Below, in pieces: positions 31,483 through 39,283 of a stretch of 64,000 nt of DNA. The stretch spans positions 6,200,001 to 6,264,000 of the forward strand of contig NZ_JAUSWV010000002.1 in NCBI RefSeq assembly GCF_030815485.1. Direction: 5' to 3'. Below the pieces are notes generated by a model. It had not been told where the DNA came from. It worked only from the letters and a program-made list of their open reading frames with translations, and did no database searches. The DNA is from Streptomyces rishiriensis. Lineage in GTDB: Bacteria; Actinomycetota; Actinomycetes; Streptomycetales; Streptomycetaceae. How positions within the stretch are numbered: position 1 is the stretch's first letter; the number at the start of each line of letters is the position of its first letter. The translations under genes were made by a program, and so were the position numbers.

Positions 31483-32742
31483 GTGGCACCCACTGACGAG
31501 ACCGGGCAGGTCGCCCGGCACCCATCCCCGCTCGGCGCTACGCCGCCCACCGGGCCGCCCCCGGCCGACGGCGGCGCCGAGCAGGGCGCGCGCATGCCGC
31601 GCTGGCTTCCGCGCGCCATGGTGCTCGCACTCGCTCTCATCGGTGCGTTCCAGCTGGGCACCTGGGCCTTCCACCAGCTGATCGGCCTGCTGCTCAACAT
31701 CCTGATCGCGTTCTTCCTGGCGCTGGCGATAGAGCCGGCGGTCAGCCGGATGGCCGCCCGCGGGATGCGCAGGGGGCTCGCCACCTTCCTGGTCTTCTTC
31801 GGCCTGCTGATCGTGGTCGCCGGCTTCTTCACGCTGCTCGGCTCGATGCTGGCGGGTCAGATCATCAAGATGATCGAGGGTTTTCCGGAGTACCTCGACT
31901 CGGTGATCAACTGGGTCAACACCACGTTCCACACGGACCTCAGGCGTGTGGACGTCCAGGAGGGACTGCTTCACTCCGACTGGCTGAGGAAGTACGCGCA
32001 GAACAGCGCCGCCGGCGTCCTGGACGTCTCCACACAGGTGCTCGGCGGCCTCTTCAAGCTGCTGACGATCGCCCTGTTCTCGTTCTACTTCGCCGCCGAC
32101 GGTCCCCGCCTGCGCCGCGGGCTGTGCTCCGTCCTGCCGCCCGCCAAGCAGGCCGAGGTGCTGCGGGCGTGGGAGATCGCCGTCGACAAGACCGGCGGTT
32201 ATCTGTACTCGCGCGGGCTGATGGCGTTGATCTCCGGCGTCGCGCACTACGTACTGCTCGAGGCGCTCGGTATCCCGTACGCGCCCGTGCTCGCCGTCTG
32301 GGTGGGTGTGGTCTCGCAGTTCATCCCCACCATCGGCACCTATCTCGCCGGCGCCCTGCCCATGCTGATCGCCTTCACGGTCTCGCCCCTGTACGCCCTG
32401 TGGGTACTCATCTTCGTCGTGGTCTACCAGCAGTTCGAGAACTACATGCTTCAGCCCAAGCTGACCTCGAAGACCGTCGACATCCACCCCGCCGTCGCCT
32501 TCGGCTCCGTCATCGCGGGCACCGCCCTTCTCGGCGCCGTCGGCGCGCTGGTCGCCATCCCGGCGATCGCCACCCTCCAGGCGTTCCTGGGCGCCTACGT
32601 GAAGCGTTACGACGTCACGGACGATCCCCGTGTCCACGGACACCGGGGACGCAGCGACGGGCCGGGACCGCTCACCCGCGCGCGGGGGCTGTGGAGGCAG
32701 GTACGGCATCGGCGGGACGGGTCGCGGGGCGAGTCCCGCTGA
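31483..32742 (+). CDS. AI-2E family transporter (UPF0118) membrane protein
   Basis: 419-aa membrane protein of the AI-2E exporter family (PF01594), with seven to eight helices between residues ~48 and 375. The conserved region VWVGVVSQFIPTIGTYLAGA and the PAVAFGSVIAGTALLGAVGA stretch near the C-terminus are family signatures. N- and C-terminal tails are polar (Pro-rich, then Arg-rich). In other bacteria members act as AI-2 exporters or Na+/H+ antiporters; the substrate here is unknown. GTG 31483 follows GAGACT by 6 nt and has no ribosome site. Confidence 0.87.
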   Translation: MAPTDETGQVARHPSPLGATPPTGPPPADGGAEQGARMPRWLPRAMVLALALIGAFQLGTWAFHQLIGLLLNILIAFFLALAIEPAVSRMAARGMRRGLATFLVFFGLLIVVAGFFTLLGSMLAGQIIKMIEGFPEYLDSVINWVNTTFHTDLRRVDVQEGLLHSDWLRKYAQNSAAGVLDVSTQVLGGLFKLLTIALFSFYFAADGPRLRRGLCSVLPPAKQAEVLRAWEIAVDKTGGYLYSRGLMALISGVAHYVLLEALGIPYAPVLAVWVGVVSQFIPTIGTYLAGALPMLIAFTVSPLYALWVLIFVVVYQQFENYMLQPKLTSKTVDIHPAVAFGSVIAGTALLGAVGALVAIPAIATLQAFLGAYVKRYDVTDDPRVHGHRGRSDGPGPLTRARGLWRQVRHRRDGSRGESR

Positions 32743-32755
32743 GGGGGAGCGGCAA

Positions 32756-33640
32756 TCAGTACCTGAGGACCGCCCATACACCGGCCGCGGCGACGGCGGC
32801 CGCGTAGCAACCCACCGCCGCCGCCACGATCCGCCGCCGCACGGCCTCGCTCCAGGGCGTGCGGGACAGCAGCCAGGTCAGGGCGGGCAGCACCAGGACA
32901 GCGTGCAGGCTCACCCCGTGCAGGGGCTTGAGCCAGGCCGTCGAGTGGTACGCCGCCTCCTGATGGCCGGTGCGGGTGAGCACGACACCACGCGCGATCA
33001 TCGCCGCCCCCGAGGCGAGCGCGACGAGCAGGATCGCGAAGCCGGAGCGCACGGCGAGAGCCATCCCGGCCGGACCTGCCGGCCGGTGCCGGAAGGACGC
33101 CACGGCGAACCCGGCGAGCAGCATCACCAGGATCCCGCCGCCGACCGCCAGCGTCATGGACACGGCCGTGTCGAAGGGCGTCTCCATGTCCAGGTGCGAA
33201 GGCACGCCGCGCCACGCCTGAAGGGTGATGCCCGCGACCTCCACGACGCAGTCGGCGGCGAAGACCCCGAGCAGCGCGCCGCGCAGCCGTGGTCCGACAC
33301 GCACATACGAAGTGACCCGGACGACCGCGAGGAGCGTCACCCCGAAGGAGAGCCCGAAGGTCACCGGCTTGCGCCAGGAGACGGGCCCGCTCCAGGGGCC
33401 GCCGTCGACGGCGAACACCGCGAGGTGGACGAGCCCGGAGAGGATCAGCACAAGTGCCGTCGCTTCGTAGAGACGGTATTGGTGGGACAGGCCGTTTGGG
33501 GGGTACTGGGGGTACCGGACGTGCTGAGGGGACTGGCTGTCCATGAGGTGCTGGTGCGGAGGGGGATGCGGTGGCGGATGCGGGATCGGGTGCCCGGCCT
33601 CCGCTTCGCCGCGTGCGTGCCCGGTCTTCTGCTGGTCCAT
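32756..33640 (-). CDS. Multi-pass membrane protein of unknown function
   Basis: 294-aa protein. Residues 1-65 are His/Pro/Gln-rich and probably cytoplasmic; the remainder has about seven hydrophobic helices (for example ATALVLILSGLVHLAVFAV and GFAILLVALASGAAMIARGV). The motifs W-R-K-P-V-T-F-G and HGVSLHAVLVLPALTWL (conserved His) recur in Streptomyces proteins of this type, but I recognise no function. ATG 33640 is used. An upstream in-frame extension to 33841 overlaps the recA promoter region and is rejected; ATG 33544 is another possible start. Confidence 0.7.
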   Translation of the reverse strand: MDQQKTGHARGEAEAGHPIPHPPPHPPPHQHLMDSQSPQHVRYPQYPPNGLSHQYRLYEATALVLILSGLVHLAVFAVDGGPWSGPVSWRKPVTFGLSFGVTLLAVVRVTSYVRVGPRLRGALLGVFAADCVVEVAGITLQAWRGVPSHLDMETPFDTAVSMTLAVGGGILVMLLAGFAVASFRHRPAGPAGMALAVRSGFAILLVALASGAAMIARGVVLTRTGHQEAAYHSTAWLKPLHGVSLHAVLVLPALTWLLSRTPWSEAVRRRIVAAAVGCYAAAVAAAGVWAVLRY

Positions 33641-33821
33641 GCGTCGAGCGTCCCGGCCGTGTCGTACGCCGTCGTCGTCCTGCCGAAGACACCCGCCGTA
33701 CGCCGGGGGAAGTAGTCGCCGGGGGAAGTGGTCGGGAGCACGTGGACAGGAGGCCCGCGTGAGCCGGACCGGAGGCGTGGCAGGCAGGTGAACGTAGCCT
33801 CGGAAGTGCCGCGTGGTGCGC

Positions 33822-33854
33822 TTGACACAGAAATCGAACATCCATTCTTATTAG
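33822..33854 (+). promoter_or_regulatory. recA promoter with LexA (SOS) box
   Basis: A -35 TTGACA at 33822-33827 is followed by GAACATCCATTC (33836-33847), one mismatch from the actinobacterial LexA/Cheo box GAAC-N4-GTTC, then an AT-rich -10 area (TTCTTATTAG, 33845-33854). The box overlaps the promoter, so LexA binding would block polymerase. The same 12-mer is, from memory, the described recA box of S. lividans. The rest of the 371-base gap (33641-34011) is the untranslated leader plus the divergent gene's promoter side; I see no other gene. Confidence 0.85.
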
Positions 33855-34011
33855 GGCTCCGGTGAGACTCTGGTCGGGCGTTCCGTCCCGGTTTGGGCGG
33901 AGAAGCACCCGAGTTATCCACAGGCCGGACCGGCGTCGGGGCGCATTGTCAGTGGCAGGCGTTAGCGTCTTTGACGTGAAGCGATCGACTCAAGCAAACC
34001 GGGTGGAACCC

Positions 34012-35142
34012 ATGGCAGGAACCGACCGCGAGAAGGCACTGGATGCCGCACTCGCACAGATTGAACGGCAGTTCGGCAAGGGCGCCGTGATGCGTCTCGG
34101 CGAGCGACCGAACGAGCCCATCGAGGTCATCCCCACCGGGTCGACCGCACTCGACGTCGCCCTCGGCGTCGGCGGGCTGCCACGCGGCCGCGTGGTGGAG
34201 GTGTACGGGCCGGAGTCCTCCGGTAAGACGACGCTGACGCTGCACGCCGTGGCGAACGCGCAGAAGGCCGGCGGACAGGTCGCCTTCGTGGACGCGGAGC
34301 ACGCCCTCGACCCCGAGTACGCGAAGAAGCTCGGCGTCGACATCGACAACCTGATCCTCTCGCAGCCGGACAACGGCGAGCAGGCTCTCGAGATCGTGGA
34401 CATGCTGGTCCGTTCCGGCGCCCTCGACCTCATCGTCATCGACTCCGTCGCCGCGCTCGTCCCGCGCGCCGAGATCGAGGGCGAGATGGGCGACAGCCAC
34501 GTCGGTCTCCAGGCCCGTCTGATGAGCCAGGCACTGCGGAAGATCACCAGCGCGCTCAACCAGTCCAAGACCACCGCGATCTTCATCAACCAGCTCCGCG
34601 AGAAGATCGGCGTGATGTTCGGCTCCCCGGAGACCACGACCGGTGGCCGGGCGCTGAAGTTCTACGCCTCGGTGCGTCTCGACATCCGTCGCATCGAGAC
34701 CCTGAAGGACGGCACCGACGCGGTCGGCAACCGCACCCGCGTCAAGGTCGTCAAGAACAAGGTTGCGCCGCCCTTCAAGCAGGCCGAGTTCGACATCCTC
34801 TACGGGCACGGCATCAGCCGCGAGGGCGGTCTGATCGACATGGGCGTGGAGAACGGCTTCGTCCGCAAGGCCGGCGCCTGGTACACGTACGAGGGCGACC
34901 AGCTGGGACAGGGCAAGGAGAACGCCCGTAACTTCCTGAAGGACAACCCCGACCTCGCCAACGAGATCGAGAGGAAGATCAAGGAGAAGCTGGGCGTCGG
35001 CGTGCGTCCGGAGGAGCCCGCCGCCGAGCCGGGTGCGGTCGCCCCGGCTGCCGCGGGCACCCCCGCGGAGGACGCTGCCAAGGCGGTTCCGGCCACCGCG
35101 GCCAAGACCGCCAAGACCAAGGCCGCGGCTGCCAAGAGCTGA
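34012..35142 (+). CDS. recA: Recombinase RecA
   Basis: 376-aa RecA. Walker A is GPESSGKTT (~67-75), Walker B LDLIVIDSVAALVPRAEIEG, and loop 2 follows (FINQLREKIGVMFGSPETTT). The DNA-binding and C-terminal domain ends in the Ala/Lys-rich tail usual for Streptomyces (AKTAKTKAAAAKS). It catalyses strand exchange and triggers LexA autocleavage. ATG 34012 follows GGTGGAACC and matches the conserved N-terminus MAGTDREKALDAALAQIE; the ORF upstream to 33862 is non-coding leader. recX begins 3 nt after the stop, so the two form an operon. Confidence 0.99.
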   Translation: MAGTDREKALDAALAQIERQFGKGAVMRLGERPNEPIEVIPTGSTALDVALGVGGLPRGRVVEVYGPESSGKTTLTLHAVANAQKAGGQVAFVDAEHALDPEYAKKLGVDIDNLILSQPDNGEQALEIVDMLVRSGALDLIVIDSVAALVPRAEIEGEMGDSHVGLQARLMSQALRKITSALNQSKTTAIFINQLREKIGVMFGSPETTTGGRALKFYASVRLDIRRIETLKDGTDAVGNRTRVKVVKNKVAPPFKQAEFDILYGHGISREGGLIDMGVENGFVRKAGAWYTYEGDQLGQGKENARNFLKDNPDLANEIERKIKEKLGVGVRPEEPAAEPGAVAPAAAGTPAEDAAKAVPATAAKTAKTKAAAAKS

Positions 35143-35145
35143 TCC

Positions 35146-35967
35146 GTGACGCGACGAACGGACTGGGCCGAGTACGTCTACCCCGACACGCCCCGGGGGA
35201 CGAGGGGCGGGGCCGACGGCGGCCCCGCCCAGGCCGACGACGACCGGCCGGAGGGCGACCCGCACCGCGGTGACGGGACGGACGGCGACCCGCACCGCGG
35301 TGACGGGACGGACGACGACGACCGGCCCCGTGGTGGCCGGGGGCGGCGCGGCGGCGATGGAGGTCCACGCGGTGGTCGTGGACGACGTCGGCGCGGCTTC
35401 GGAGAACCGTCCGCCGAGGACGAAGGCACCTCTTCCTCGTCGAGGGCCGAGCAGGAGGGGTCTTCAGGGGACCCGGCTGAGCGGGCACGGGCTATCTGCC
35501 TGCGCCTGCTCACCGGGACCCCGCGCACCCGGAAGCAACTCGCCGACGCGCTGCGCAAACGGGAGATCCCGGACGACGTGGCGGAGGAGGTGCTCTCGCG
35601 GTTCGAGGAGGTCGGGCTGATCAACGACGGTGCCTTCGCGGACGCCTGGGTGGAGTCCCGGCACCACGGCCGGGGGCTGGCCCGGCGGGCCCTCGCCCAG
35701 GAGCTGCGGACCAAGGGGGTCGACTCGGAGCTGATCGAAGAGGCCGTCGGCCGGCTCGACTCCGAGCAGGAAGAGGAGACGGCGCGCGAGCTCGTCGCCC
35801 GAAAGCTGCGCTCGACCCGCGGCCTCGACCGTGACAAACGGCTGCGCCGACTCGCCGGCATGCTCGCGCGCAAGGGCTACCCCGAGGGCATGGCCCTGCG
35901 GGTGGTCCGACAGGCACTGGAGGCGGAGGGTCAGGAGACGGAGTTCCTGGACGGCGAAGGGTTCTGA
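35146..35967 (+). CDS. recX: Regulatory protein RecX
   Basis: 273-aa inhibitor of RecA filament extension. The three-helix-repeat RecX core covers residues ~110-265 (ICLRLLTGTPRTRKQLADAL and GLINDGAFADAWVESR). It is preceded by an unusually long, charged N-terminal extension of ~105 residues rich in Asp, Gly and Arg, which contains a perfectly duplicated 10-residue block (GDPHRGDGTD twice). RecX in most bacteria is 150-190 aa. GTG 35146 begins 3 nt after the recA stop, so translation is probably coupled. Confidence 0.95.
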   Translation: MTRRTDWAEYVYPDTPRGTRGGADGGPAQADDDRPEGDPHRGDGTDGDPHRGDGTDDDDRPRGGRGRRGGDGGPRGGRGRRRRGFGEPSAEDEGTSSSSRAEQEGSSGDPAERARAICLRLLTGTPRTRKQLADALRKREIPDDVAEEVLSRFEEVGLINDGAFADAWVESRHHGRGLARRALAQELRTKGVDSELIEEAVGRLDSEQEEETARELVARKLRSTRGLDRDKRLRRLAGMLARKGYPEGMALRVVRQALEAEGQETEFLDGEGF

Positions 35968-36135
35968 ACGAGAGGTTCTCGACGAGTCGCCGGCGTCTTA
36001 CCCCTGTACAGACGCGGGCGCTGAAGAACGGGTGCTGAACAGCCGGTTTCCGCAGCGGGGTGGGGACAACCCCCACTGAGGAGTCCGGATCACCGCAGTG
36101 CACAAGGGCGTCTGTGCACAGGTGAGTGTGTACGC

Positions 36136-36622
36136 GTGTCCCAGAATCCCGAAGCCACGGAACCCGGTGCGGAGGAGCCCCCGGAAGCGGAACCGGCGTC
36201 CGCGGCTCCCGTCGAACTCGGCGACCTCGCCGTGCCGCCGCCCGACTCGCTGCGGGCCGAGCGGGAGCAGGCGAACGCCGAGGTCATATTCCTGGCCATG
36301 GGACTGGTGCCGGCGTTCACGGCCATCGCCGTGGTCAACACGCTCGCCATGTCGGTCGCCGAGCGAGTGCGGGAGTTCGCGCTGCTGCGCGGGGGCGACC
36401 CGTCGCCAGGTGCTGCGCATGCGTACCGAGGCGCTGGCGGTACTGCTCCTCGCCGTCGCCCTGGGCAGGGCCCTCTCCCTGGCGGTCCTGACCGCGTTCA
36501 GCGTCGGAAGGACCGGGCGGGCGGCCCCGGCCGTCATACCGCTCGGGTACGCCACCGTGGTGCCGGGACGCGTGGCATTGAGGGTGCGCGCGGGGGCGAC
36601 GGTGGCGACGGCGAGGGAGTGA
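36136..36622 (+). pseudogene. FtsX-like permease C-terminal fragment, frameshifted
   Basis: Frame 1 from GTG 36136 encodes an acidic, Pro/Glu-rich tail and then the FtsX-type helix AFTAIAVVNTLAMSVAERVR followed by EFALLR. The expected continuation (AGATRRQVLRMRTEALAVLL) is in another frame from about 36395, running to the TGA at 36620. Family members read LLRLAGATRRQV at this point, so one or a few bases have been lost near 36392-36400. Only the last ~130 residues of an ABC-type permease remain; the rest of the gene and its ATPase are absent. It is a relic downstream of recX. Confidence 0.75.
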
Positions 36623-36680
36623 GCGACGCTCCACATCCTGTCGGAAGGCGTGAGCGATGCTCCGCACCCTGTCGGAAGGC
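36619..36680. repeat. 31-bp direct repeat, two copies
   Basis: Two adjacent copies start at 36619 and 36650 (GTGAGCGACGCTCC... and GTGAGCGATGCTCC...), each ending CCTGTCGGAAGGC and differing at three positions. The array begins at the stop of the FtsX remnant. Confidence 0.9.
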
Positions 36681-36830
36681 GTGATCTCCGGGCCCCCCGG
36701 GGAGCGCAGGATTACCTTGCGCTCCCGGAAGGGTGAGCTCGTCCGGGCTGCCGGTACTGTCTGCTGCCGCCCGGCACCCCCGTCCCGTCCGCGGGGATCG
36801 TCTCCCGCACTTCCGAAAGGCGGCCTTGCC

Positions 36831-37808
36831 ATGCCCGTGTCCACCCGCTCCCGAAGACCGCTCGTCGTCCCGGTCCTCGGCGCCGGTCTGCTGCTCACCG
36901 GCTGCGGAGTCTGGCCCTCGCAGGCCACGGCGCCCGCCGGGGCGGTCACGGGCAGGATCACGCTGGGCTTCGTCAACGGCGGTACCACCGAGTTCCATAC
37001 GTGTCTCCAGGAGTCCGTCGAGCGGACGGCCCGCAACAACGGCGTCCATCTGTTCACGGCCAACTCGCGCCAGGACGGCGACACGGAGGTCTCCAACATC
37101 GAGGACATGATCGCCCGCAAGGTGGACGCGCTGATCGTCCAGACCGTCGACGTCGACGTCCTCAAGGGGGACATCGCCGAGGCGAAGGCCGCCGGGGTCC
37201 CCATCTTCCTCACCTCGGTCGCCCCCGACGACACGTCCGGCCTCCTGGGGGCCGTCGTGGTCGATCTGAAGGAGGTGGGGGAGCTCGACGCCGAGTGGAT
37301 CGAGCGGGACGCCGCCGGTCGTGAGGTGAGCGTCGCTGTGATCGCGGGTGCCCCCGGTGCCGCCTCCGACCTGCTGACCAAGGCGTTCACCGAGCGGCTG
37401 CCGGACAACGCCGAGGTGGTCGCGAGCCGGCCCGGCATGTACGACCCCGTCAAGGCGCGCACGGTCGCAGCGGCCGTGATCAGAGACAGTCCCGGCCTGG
37501 ACTACGCCTTCGTCGCCAATGAGGAGATGGCGTTCGCCGCCCGCAAGGCCTTCGACACGGCCGGTGCAGAGGACGTCAGGATCGTGACGGTGAACGGCAC
37601 CGACGAGGCACTGGCCGCACTCAAGGCCGGCAGCCTCGCCGCCACCGTCTCCAACTCGGCTGCGGACACCGGCGAACTGGCGGTGCAGAACGTCGTCTCC
37701 CTGCTCCGCAAGGACGACCGGGCCGACAGGATCGACAGGACGCCCGTCCGCCTGGTCACCCGGGACAACGCGGACACGGCCCCGCTGTACTGCCCGCCGC
37801 GGGACTGA
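36831..37808 (+). CDS. Sugar-type ABC transporter substrate-binding lipoprotein (RbsB-like)
   Basis: 325-aa periplasmic-binding-protein type 1 lipoprotein. The signal peptide ends in the lipobox LLTGC (Cys at ~24). The mature part has the Peripla_BP_4 fold: FVNGGTTEFHTCLQESVE, then IEDMIARKVDALIVQTVD, then ITV-like IVTVNGTDEALAALKAG. Such proteins bind ribose, xylose or related sugars, or autoinducer-2. No permease or ATPase gene lies nearby, so it is an orphan or serves a remote transporter. ATG 36831 has a GAAAGG site; the upstream in-frame ORF to 36657 lacks a signal peptide and is rejected. It is convergent with the rhodanese gene. Confidence 0.85.
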   Translation: MPVSTRSRRPLVVPVLGAGLLLTGCGVWPSQATAPAGAVTGRITLGFVNGGTTEFHTCLQESVERTARNNGVHLFTANSRQDGDTEVSNIEDMIARKVDALIVQTVDVDVLKGDIAEAKAAGVPIFLTSVAPDDTSGLLGAVVVDLKEVGELDAEWIERDAAGREVSVAVIAGAPGAASDLLTKAFTERLPDNAEVVASRPGMYDPVKARTVAAAVIRDSPGLDYAFVANEEMAFAARKAFDTAGAEDVRIVTVNGTDEALAALKAGSLAATVSNSAADTGELAVQNVVSLLRKDDRADRIDRTPVRLVTRDNADTAPLYCPPRD

Positions 37809-37829
37809 GCCCGGCACGCCACGGCCCCG

Positions 37830-38303
37830 CTACGACGTCACGGGGAGCCCCGCCGCCCGCCACGCCTGGAAACCGCCGACGAGGTCGGTGGCCCGGTGCA
37901 GCCCCAGTTGGTGCAGGGAGGCGGCGGCCAGGCTCGACGCGTAGCCCTCGTTGCAGATCACGACCGCCCGCACCTCGTGACTCGTGGCCTCGGGGAGGCG
38001 GTGACTGCCCTGGGGGTCGAGGCGCCACTCCAGTTCGTTGCGCTCGACGACCAGGGCGCCGGGGATCAGGCCGTCCCGTTCGCGCAGGGCCGCGTACCGG
38101 ATGTCGACGAGCAGCGCGTCGCCCGTGCGTGCGGCCTCGTACGCCTCCCGGGCCTCCACGCGCGCGTACCCCGTGCGGATCCGCTCGAGCAGCTCGTCCA
38201 CGCCTGTCGGCCGTGTGTCGACCGGTCGTGTGTCGACCGGTCGTGTGTCGACCGGCCGTGCGCCGACCGGGCGTGCCTCCCGAGGTGCGCCCGAGCCGCT
38301 CAC
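37830..38303 (-). CDS. Rhodanese-like sulfurtransferase
   Basis: 157-aa single-domain rhodanese. The core is at residues ~45-155 (ALLVDIRYAALRERDG, VVERNELEWRLD) with active-site Cys in VICNEGYASSLAA and the terminal GGFQAWRAAGLPV. The first ~35 residues are a repeated linker (three RPVDT units plus a variant) produced by 15-bp DNA repeats. GTG 38303 overlaps the stop of the cysteine dioxygenase gene, so the two are translationally coupled. The pairing suggests handling of sulfur released from cysteine catabolism. Confidence 0.92.
   Translation of the reverse strand: MSGSGAPREARPVGARPVDTRPVDTRPVDTRPTGVDELLERIRTGYARVEAREAYEAARTGDALLVDIRYAALRERDGLIPGALVVERNELEWRLDPQGSHRLPEATSHEVRAVVICNEGYASSLAAASLHQLGLHRATDLVGGFQAWRAAGLPVTS
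38215..38274. repeat. 15-bp tandem repeat in the rhodanese N-terminus
   Basis: Four adjacent 15-bp units start at 38215, 38230, 38245 and 38260; the first two are identical (GTGTCGACCGGTCGT), the third differs at one base and the fourth at three. They encode the repeated PVDTR linker on the minus strand, keeping frame. Confidence 0.95.
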
Positions 38304-38839
38304 TGCCAGTCCTCCGGACGCTCGACCTGCTCCAGCCGCAGGACGTGGCCCGTACGGCTGTAGCGGCGGATGCGCGGCAGCGGGGGGTAGTAGGCGTGGA
38401 CGGAGACGGCGTGTTCCTCGGTGGACCGGTTGAGGACCTCGTGGACATGGTGACGTCCGAAGGAGCGGCCCTGGCCGGCCCTCAGGGTGCGCTCCCGGTC
38501 CACGTCCTCCGTCAGCTCGAGGGTCTTCCAGCCGTCGGTGGGCAGCCGCGCGGCGAGCGAGTACTCCTTCAGCTCGCCCCGCGCGGTCAGGAAGGCGCCG
38601 ACCGAGTCGGCGTGGTCGTGCCAGCCGGTGCCGGTGCCGGGCGGCCAGCCGATCAGCCAGGCCTCACTGCCCCCGGGGCCCTCCAGGCGCACCCAGGTAC
38701 GGCCCTCCGGGTCGAGGGGGAGCGAGGCGATCAGCTCGGCGTCGGCGGCCGTGCGCCGGACGAAGTCGAGAAGCTCCGCCTGGGTGGGCGCGGCGGCGAC
38801 GGGGGCGGCGGTGGGCACGGAGGAGGGGGAGACAGACAC
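38300..38839 (-). CDS. Cysteine dioxygenase
   Basis: 179-aa cupin iron enzyme that oxidises L-cysteine to cysteine sulfinate. The metal-binding His pair is in WHDHADSVGAFL, and the third ligand in RHHVHEVLN. The conserved aromatic near the C-terminus (YYPPLPRIRRY) is present, and the length is normal for bacterial CDO. GTG 38839 is chosen for its AGGA site 8 nt upstream; the frame is open further upstream but that part overlaps a separate leader ORF. The stop overlaps the rhodanese start. A promoter, a cysteine-rich leader peptide and a hairpin lie in the ~185-nt leader, pointing to control by cysteine supply. Confidence 0.92.
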   Translation of the reverse strand: MSVSPSSVPTAAPVAAAPTQAELLDFVRRTAADAELIASLPLDPEGRTWVRLEGPGGSEAWLIGWPPGTGTGWHDHADSVGAFLTARGELKEYSLAARLPTDGWKTLELTEDVDRERTLRAGQGRSFGRHHVHEVLNRSTEEHAVSVHAYYPPLPRIRRYSRTGHVLRLEQVERPEDWQ

Positions 38840-38878
38840 GGATACCGTCCTGGGAAGGTTCGCGGGGAGCACGCGGCG

Positions 38879-38898
38879 GCGCACGAGGTGAGGTGCGC
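38879..38898 (-). promoter_or_regulatory. Hairpin in the cysteine dioxygenase mRNA leader
   Basis: In the transcript, GCGCAC and GUGCGC pair around an 8-nt loop CUCACCUC, between the leader-peptide stop (38937) and the CDO start (38839). The loop resembles an anti-Shine-Dalgarno sequence, so it could take part in translational or transcriptional switching. The role is inferred from position only. Confidence 0.4.
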
Positions 38899-38936
38899 AT
38901 CGGCGGCGCGCGCCGGTGGGGAAAGGGGATGCGAAT

Positions 38937-38984
38937 TCAGCAGGACGGGCGACACACGCAGCCCGCATAGCGGACGAGGTCCAT
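38937..38984 (-). CDS. Putative cysteine-rich leader peptide (attenuator ORF)
   Basis: A 15-codon ORF, MDLVRYAGCVCRPSC then TGA, preceded by a strong ribosome site (GGAGGG, 5 nt from ATG). Three of the last seven codons are Cys, including the final sense codon. The DL.R......C.C pattern resembles the short leader peptides seen before sulfur and cysteine genes in actinobacteria. It ends 97 nt before the cysteine dioxygenase start. Stalling at Cys codons when charged tRNA-Cys is scarce could alter folding downstream and couple CDO synthesis to cysteine level. It is too short for automatic gene calling. Coding is inferred from the ribosome site, composition and location. Confidence 0.65.
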   Translation of the reverse strand: MDLVRYAGCVCRPSC

Positions 38985-39030
38985 ATGGACCCTCCGCCAC
39001 AGGCGCACATCGGTGTCGGTCACGATCCGG

Positions 39031-39059
39031 AGTACACCATGCCGGTGCACCCCGGTCAA
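39031..39059 (-). promoter_or_regulatory. Candidate promoter of the leader-CDO-rhodanese operon
   Basis: On the minus strand TTGACC (39054-39059) and TGTACT (39031-39036) are separated by 17 bp. The predicted start of transcription is ~39024, about 40 nt before the leader peptide. The remaining sequence up to the FAD monooxygenase stop at 39284 is GC-rich with repeated GGCTCGC motifs and no gene. Confidence 0.55.
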
Positions 39060-39283
39060 CTCACTGTCACCATGCGGACCGCACGGTCACGGCCGGTGCG
39101 ATCGTGCGCTTTTCACCCTGCTCGCACCCTGCTCGCGTGCGACTCTCGGCCGGCTCGCACCCGACTTTCGTCCGGCTCGCCCCCGGCTCGCCCCCGGCTC
39201 ACCTCTGGCCGGTTGTCGGCCGGGCTTCGTATCGGCCTGCGCGGGCGGGCGCCGGGGCGGGGCGGGGCGGGGCGGCCATACCG

